This document shows positions 48,486 through 51,832 of a stretch of 51,832 bases of DNA, piece by piece. The stretch is from Stenotrophomonas terrae (lineage in GTDB: Bacteria; Pseudomonadota; Gammaproteobacteria; Xanthomonadales; Xanthomonadaceae). The translations under genes and the position numbers were made by a program. The stretch is from positions 1 through 51,832 of the forward strand of contig NZ_LDJJ01000055.1 of the NCBI RefSeq assembly GCF_001431465.1. Direction: 5' to 3'. Position 1 is the first letter of the stretch, and every line of letters begins with the position of its first letter. A model generated the notes under the pieces. That model was given only the letters and a program-made list of their open reading frames with translations. It did no database searches and was not told the DNA's origin.

Positions 48486-49429
48486 GCGGTAGCTCGCAAT
48501 CTGTGTTCGTTGAGGATGCGACGCGCCTGTTCTGCGTCGCGGTGCATCTGCACGGTCAACGCCGGCAGATCGTTGAACTTCTCTTCATCCCGCAGCTTGG
48601 CAACAAATTCAACTTCGATATGACGACCGTACAGGTCGCCGTTGAAGTCGAACAGGTGCGCCTCCAGCAGCGGCTCCACACCTTCAACCGTGGGGCGCGT
48701 GCCGAAGCTCGACACCGACGGCCACGGCTGCTCGAACACACCGTGTACCCAGGTAGCGTAGATACCAGAAAGTGCGGGTGTTTTCGGGAAACGCAAGTTG
48801 GCGGTGGGGAAGCCCAGGGTGCGGCCGAGCTGGCGCCCGCGCACGACGCGGCCGCCAATCGAATACGGGCGGCCCAGCAACTCGCCGGCATGGGCGAACT
48901 CGCCAGCCACGATCAGCTCGCGGATACGGGTGCTGGAAATCCGCTCACCGTTCAGGTGAACCGGCTCGATCTCACCGGCAACAAAGCCCAGTTCGGCACC
49001 CATGGCCTGCAGCAAGGCGATATCGCCGCCGCGGCGGTTGCCAAAATGGAACTTGGGGCCGATCCAGACTTCGCGCGCACCGAGCCGGCGCACCAGCATG
49101 TCGCGCACGAAATCCTCGGCGGTGATCGCCGCCATCTTGGCGTCAAAGCGCAGCAGGCCGACGCTGTCGACACCGAGCTCGCGCAGCGTGGCAACCTTGT
49201 CCCTGGCCAGCATCAGCCGTGGCGGCGGGTTGTCCTTGGCGAAGAACTCGCGCGGCAAGGGCTCAAAGCCCAAGGCCACGGCCGGCACACCCAAGGCGCG
49301 GGCACGGGCGACCGCGTGGCGCACCAGCGCCCGATGGCCCAGGTGCAGGCCATCGAAGGCACCAATGCAGACCACGCTTCCCTGCGGGAACAACACCCCG
49401 CCTTCGACGTCTCTAAAAAGCCTGCTCAT
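48482..49429 (-). CDS. ribF: Bifunctional riboflavin kinase / FAD synthetase
   Basis: The 315-aa enzyme makes FMN from riboflavin and then FAD. The N-terminal adenylyltransferase has [17 protein letters not shown] (nucleotide-binding) and [14 protein letters not shown]. The C-terminal kinase has [26 protein letters not shown] and GIYATWV. It lies between murJ and ileS in the conserved cluster. Confidence 0.96.
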
Positions 49430-49508
49430 TCCATCCGGATCCGGCCCATACGGGCCGGTTCTGTCGTGTGTAGCCCTGAAGTATAACGGGGCCGACCACG
49501 CTGTCGGC

Positions 49509-51137
49509 TTACTGGCCGCGCAGTTCGCGCGGCCGGTAGCCCATCAGCAGCAAACCGGCGGCATAGACGGCGCCACCGGTGCCGACCAGCACCGCCAGAC
49601 GCCAGCCACGCTCCCACCAGGCCCAGGCGGTCCAATCCGCCCACAACAAGCGCAGCGCGACCACCGCCACCAGCATCAATACGCTGGCCACCAGCAGCTG
49701 CAGCAGGAACCGCCCCCAGCCAGGCTGAAGCTGGTACACCCGCGCCCGGCGCAGGTACCACCACAGCTGCAGGGCATTGGCCCAGCCAGCCACCGCAATG
49801 GCCAGCGCAAGCAGCGCATGCGCGCCTTCCACCTTCTTCAGTGCCTCCAGCCATTGCCCATCGGCGGCGACAAGTGCGGCCTGGCCCATGGGGCTGAAGG
49901 AGAACATGGCGACGAACAGCAGCACCGTACAGACGATGTTGATGAGGATTGAGGCGACCGCCGCCTTCACCGGGGTGCGGGTGTCCTGCCGCGAGTAGAA
50001 GGCCGGCGCCAGCACCTTGACCAGCAGGAACGCAGGCACGGCCAGCGACTGCGCCATCAGACTCAGGCTGCTCATGCGCATGTCCTGTTCCGAGAACCGG
50101 CCATATTGGAACAGGGTTGCCAGCAGCGGCTGCGCGCACAGCACCAGGCCGATACACGCCGGAATGCCTATCAACAGGCAGAGCCGGAAGCCCCAATCCA
50201 GCCCCTTGGAATAGCCTTCAGGGTCCGAACTGGCGTGGCGACTGGACAGGTGCGGCAGGATCACGGTGCCGATGGCCACCCCGAACATGCCCAGCGGGAA
50301 CTCCAGCAGGCGGTCGCTGTAGTACAGCCAGGTCACGCTGCCACCCATCAGCATCGAGGCTGCCAGCGTGTTGAACAGCAGGTTGACCTGGGCCACCGAG
50401 GAACCGAACAGGGTCGGCACCATCAACTTCATGATCTTGCGCACGCCAGCGTGGGCCAGGTCCAACCGGGGCCGGGGCAACAGCCCCAGCTTCGCCAGCG
50501 ACGGCAACTGGAACGCGAGCTGCAGGATGCCCGCCACAAAAACGCCCCAGGCCAGCGCCAGCACCGGCTCATAGCCCCAGGCCTGCATATGCGGCACCAG
50601 GCACAGCGCCGCGGCGATCATCGAAATATTGAGCAGGATCGGCGACAGCGCGGGAACGGCGAACTTCTGGTAGCTGTTGAGCACCCCGCCCACCAGTGAC
50701 GCCAACGAGATGAACAGGGCGTACGGGAAGGTGATCTGCAGCATCAAGGTAGCCAGCTCGGCCTGCTCGCTACCCGGCGCAAAGCCCGGCGCGAACACCC
50801 GCATTAGCCAGGGCGCCAGCACGATGGCCAGACCCGTCATCACCAGCAAGGAGGCGGTCAGCACGCCGGCAACCCGGTCCACCAGCGCCTTCACTGCCGC
50901 GTGGTCGCCTTTGGCCTTGTACTCGGCCAATACCGGCACGAATGCCATCGAGAACGAGCCCTCGGCGGAAAGGCGGCGCATGAAGTTGGGAATCCTGAAC
51001 GCGACCACGAAGGCGTCCATGGCCGCACTGGCACCGAACACATGCGCGTAAACTTGGTCGCGGACCAGTCCGCTGATGCGCGACAGGAACGTCATGGAAC
51101 TGAATACAGCAGTGGATTTGAGCAAACGGCCGCTCAT
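49509..51137 (-). CDS. murJ: Lipid II flippase MurJ
   Basis: The start at 51137 (MSGRLLKSTAVFSSMTFLSRISGLVRD) gives 542 aa. It has about 14 membrane spans and the MurJ/MviN motifs ASAAMDAFVVAFRIPNFMRRLSAEGSFSMAFVPVL near the N-terminus and FPLGMFGVAIGTVILPHLS. It moves lipid II across the inner membrane for peptidoglycan synthesis. It is divergent from rpsT, separated by 100 bp. Confidence 0.96.
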   Translation of the reverse strand: MSGRLLKSTAVFSSMTFLSRISGLVRDQVYAHVFGASAAMDAFVVAFRIPNFMRRLSAEGSFSMAFVPVLAEYKAKGDHAAVKALVDRVAGVLTASLLVMTGLAIVLAPWLMRVFAPGFAPGSEQAELATLMLQITFPYALFISLASLVGGVLNSYQKFAVPALSPILLNISMIAAALCLVPHMQAWGYEPVLALAWGVFVAGILQLAFQLPSLAKLGLLPRPRLDLAHAGVRKIMKLMVPTLFGSSVAQVNLLFNTLAASMLMGGSVTWLYYSDRLLEFPLGMFGVAIGTVILPHLSSRHASSDPEGYSKGLDWGFRLCLLIGIPACIGLVLCAQPLLATLFQYGRFSEQDMRMSSLSLMAQSLAVPAFLLVKVLAPAFYSRQDTRTPVKAAVASILINIVCTVLLFVAMFSFSPMGQAALVAADGQWLEALKKVEGAHALLALAIAVAGWANALQLWWYLRRARVYQLQPGWGRFLLQLLVASVLMLVAVVALRLLWADWTAWAWWERGWRLAVLVGTGGAVYAAGLLLMGYRPRELRGQ

Positions 51138-51237
51138 GCAACTCCCTCTTGACAACTTGACTTGACGTTCTTTCAGCCAGCCATCATACTTGCATGCTTG
51201 CTGTTCCCACCACATCGATTTTCAGGAAACCACCACT

Positions 51238-51507
51238 GTGGCCAATATCAAGTCCGCCAAGAAGCGCGCCAAGCAGACCGTTGTGCGCAACGCGCGCAAC
51301 ACGGCTCAGCGTTCGATGCTGCGCACCGCCGTCAAGAAGGTGATCAAGGCTCTGGATGCCAACGACGCCGCTGGCGCCGAGGCAGCCTTTGCCGTCGCCC
51401 AGCCCATCCTCGACCGTTTCAGCGCCCGTGGCCTGATTCACAAGAACAAGGCTGCGCGTCACAAGAGCCGTTTGACTGCACGCATCAAAGCCATCAAGGC
51501 TGCCTGA
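51238..51507 (+). CDS. rpsT: 30S ribosomal protein S20
   Basis: The protein ([25 protein letters not shown]..) is 89 aa and lysine/arginine-rich, as usual for S20. The start is GTG at 51238: the in-frame ATG at 51190 would add 16 residues unlike S20. CAGGAAA lies about 11 bp upstream. It binds 16S rRNA in early 30S assembly. Confidence 0.96.
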   Translation: MANIKSAKKRAKQTVVRNARNTAQRSMLRTAVKKVIKALDANDAAGAEAAFAVAQPILDRFSARGLIHKNKAARHKSRLTARIKAIKAA

Positions 51508-51546
51508 TCCGCGCAACAACCTGGAGTCGCAAGACTCCCGGCATGA

Positions 51547-51573
51547 AAAACCCGGCCTTGTGTCGGGTTTTTT
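51547..51573 (+). terminator. rpsT terminator
   Basis: The inverted repeat AAAACCCG / CGGGTTTT is followed by T's, 40 bp after the rpsT stop. In the remaining 51574-51832 I see no gene. The last bases (CCTTGGGCCTTGGGCCTTG) are a simple repeat running out of the window. Confidence 0.8.
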
Positions 51574-51832
51574 GTTGGGCGGAAATCGGGGGGGTACGAG
51601 CGCCCTCCTCCGCTCGCGGGCTGATGGTTCGCAATAGGAGCGCCGACTGAACGCTGCAGTCCGGCCGAGTGCGCGACGAGGGCCTGGGCGGTGCCTGATA
51701 CGCACCCACCCCACAGATACCAGAAGCCCAGACTTGGACTTTGACTGTGTAGCGTTGACTCTGCGACTTTGAGCCTCAGCCTGGGGCATCCAGTTCAGAC
51801 TTCCGACTTCGCGCCTTGGGCCTTGGGCCTTG

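Noticed and set aside
51815..51832. Start of a third hexamer/structured-repeat unit at the window end
   Set aside because: The visible repeat has a period of 7 (CCTTGGG), not 6, and the sequence ends before any unit could be confirmed.

Overview
The window looks like a chromosomal segment of a high-GC gammaproteobacterium of the Xanthomonadaceae, most likely Stenotrophomonas. The reasons are the housekeeping synteny (rpsT / murJ-ribF-ileS-lspA-ispH; ffh next to a YpjD-like gene; gltX-zur), a creBCD locus, and many short GTAG-headed palindromes of the kind called SMAG/REP elements in Stenotrophomonas. No rRNA, CRISPR array, transposase or integrase was seen. One complete tRNA gene and a fragment of a second copy are present.

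Layout. 1-2300: an exported amidohydrolase framed by two 76-bp direct repeats. 2302-4204: gltX-zur. 4205-5048 and 8233-9226: two gene-free blocks that each carry a ~248-bp structured repeat with hexanucleotide runs on both sides, followed by a palindrome. 5049-8232: an exported M28-type peptidase, then an overlapping GNAT/nitrilase pair. 9227-13275: creB-creC-creD plus a small unknown gene, with a CreB-tag-like site before creD. 13426-19356: rlmJ, a GNAT enzyme, mfd (with an in-frame repeat-derived insertion) and an HD-GYP protein. 19366-25792: a cardiolipin synthase, a small EF-hand protein, an aminotransferase/nitronate monooxygenase pair, ffh and a YpjD-like gene. 26037-29612: radA and a divergent MHYT-GGDEF-EAL protein. 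29998-34111: cyoABCD, encoding a bo3-type quinol oxidase whose CyoA has a His/Met-rich tail.

34605-43996 is the accessory part. Two paralogous GMC oxidoreductase/LysR modules lie in tandem. The first GMC enzyme has a Tat-type signal and the second does not. The second heads an operon with a small membrane protein, an aldehyde dehydrogenase and a catalase-like protein, which suggests alcohol to aldehyde to acid oxidation with peroxide removal. Between the modules is tRNA-Thr(CGT), with a 40-bp copy of its 3' half 992 bp away. The enclosed lower-GC segment carries one gene, a possible orphan immunity protein, and looks like the remnant of a tRNA-targeted integration. 44054-51507 is ispH-lspA-ileS-ribF-murJ and divergent rpsT.

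The items most worth a second look are the structured repeat/hexamer units, the palindrome domesticated inside Mfd, the tRNA-Thr mini-island, the CyoA tail and the GMC-ALDH-catalase operon. All family assignments come from reading motifs; no database search was run.
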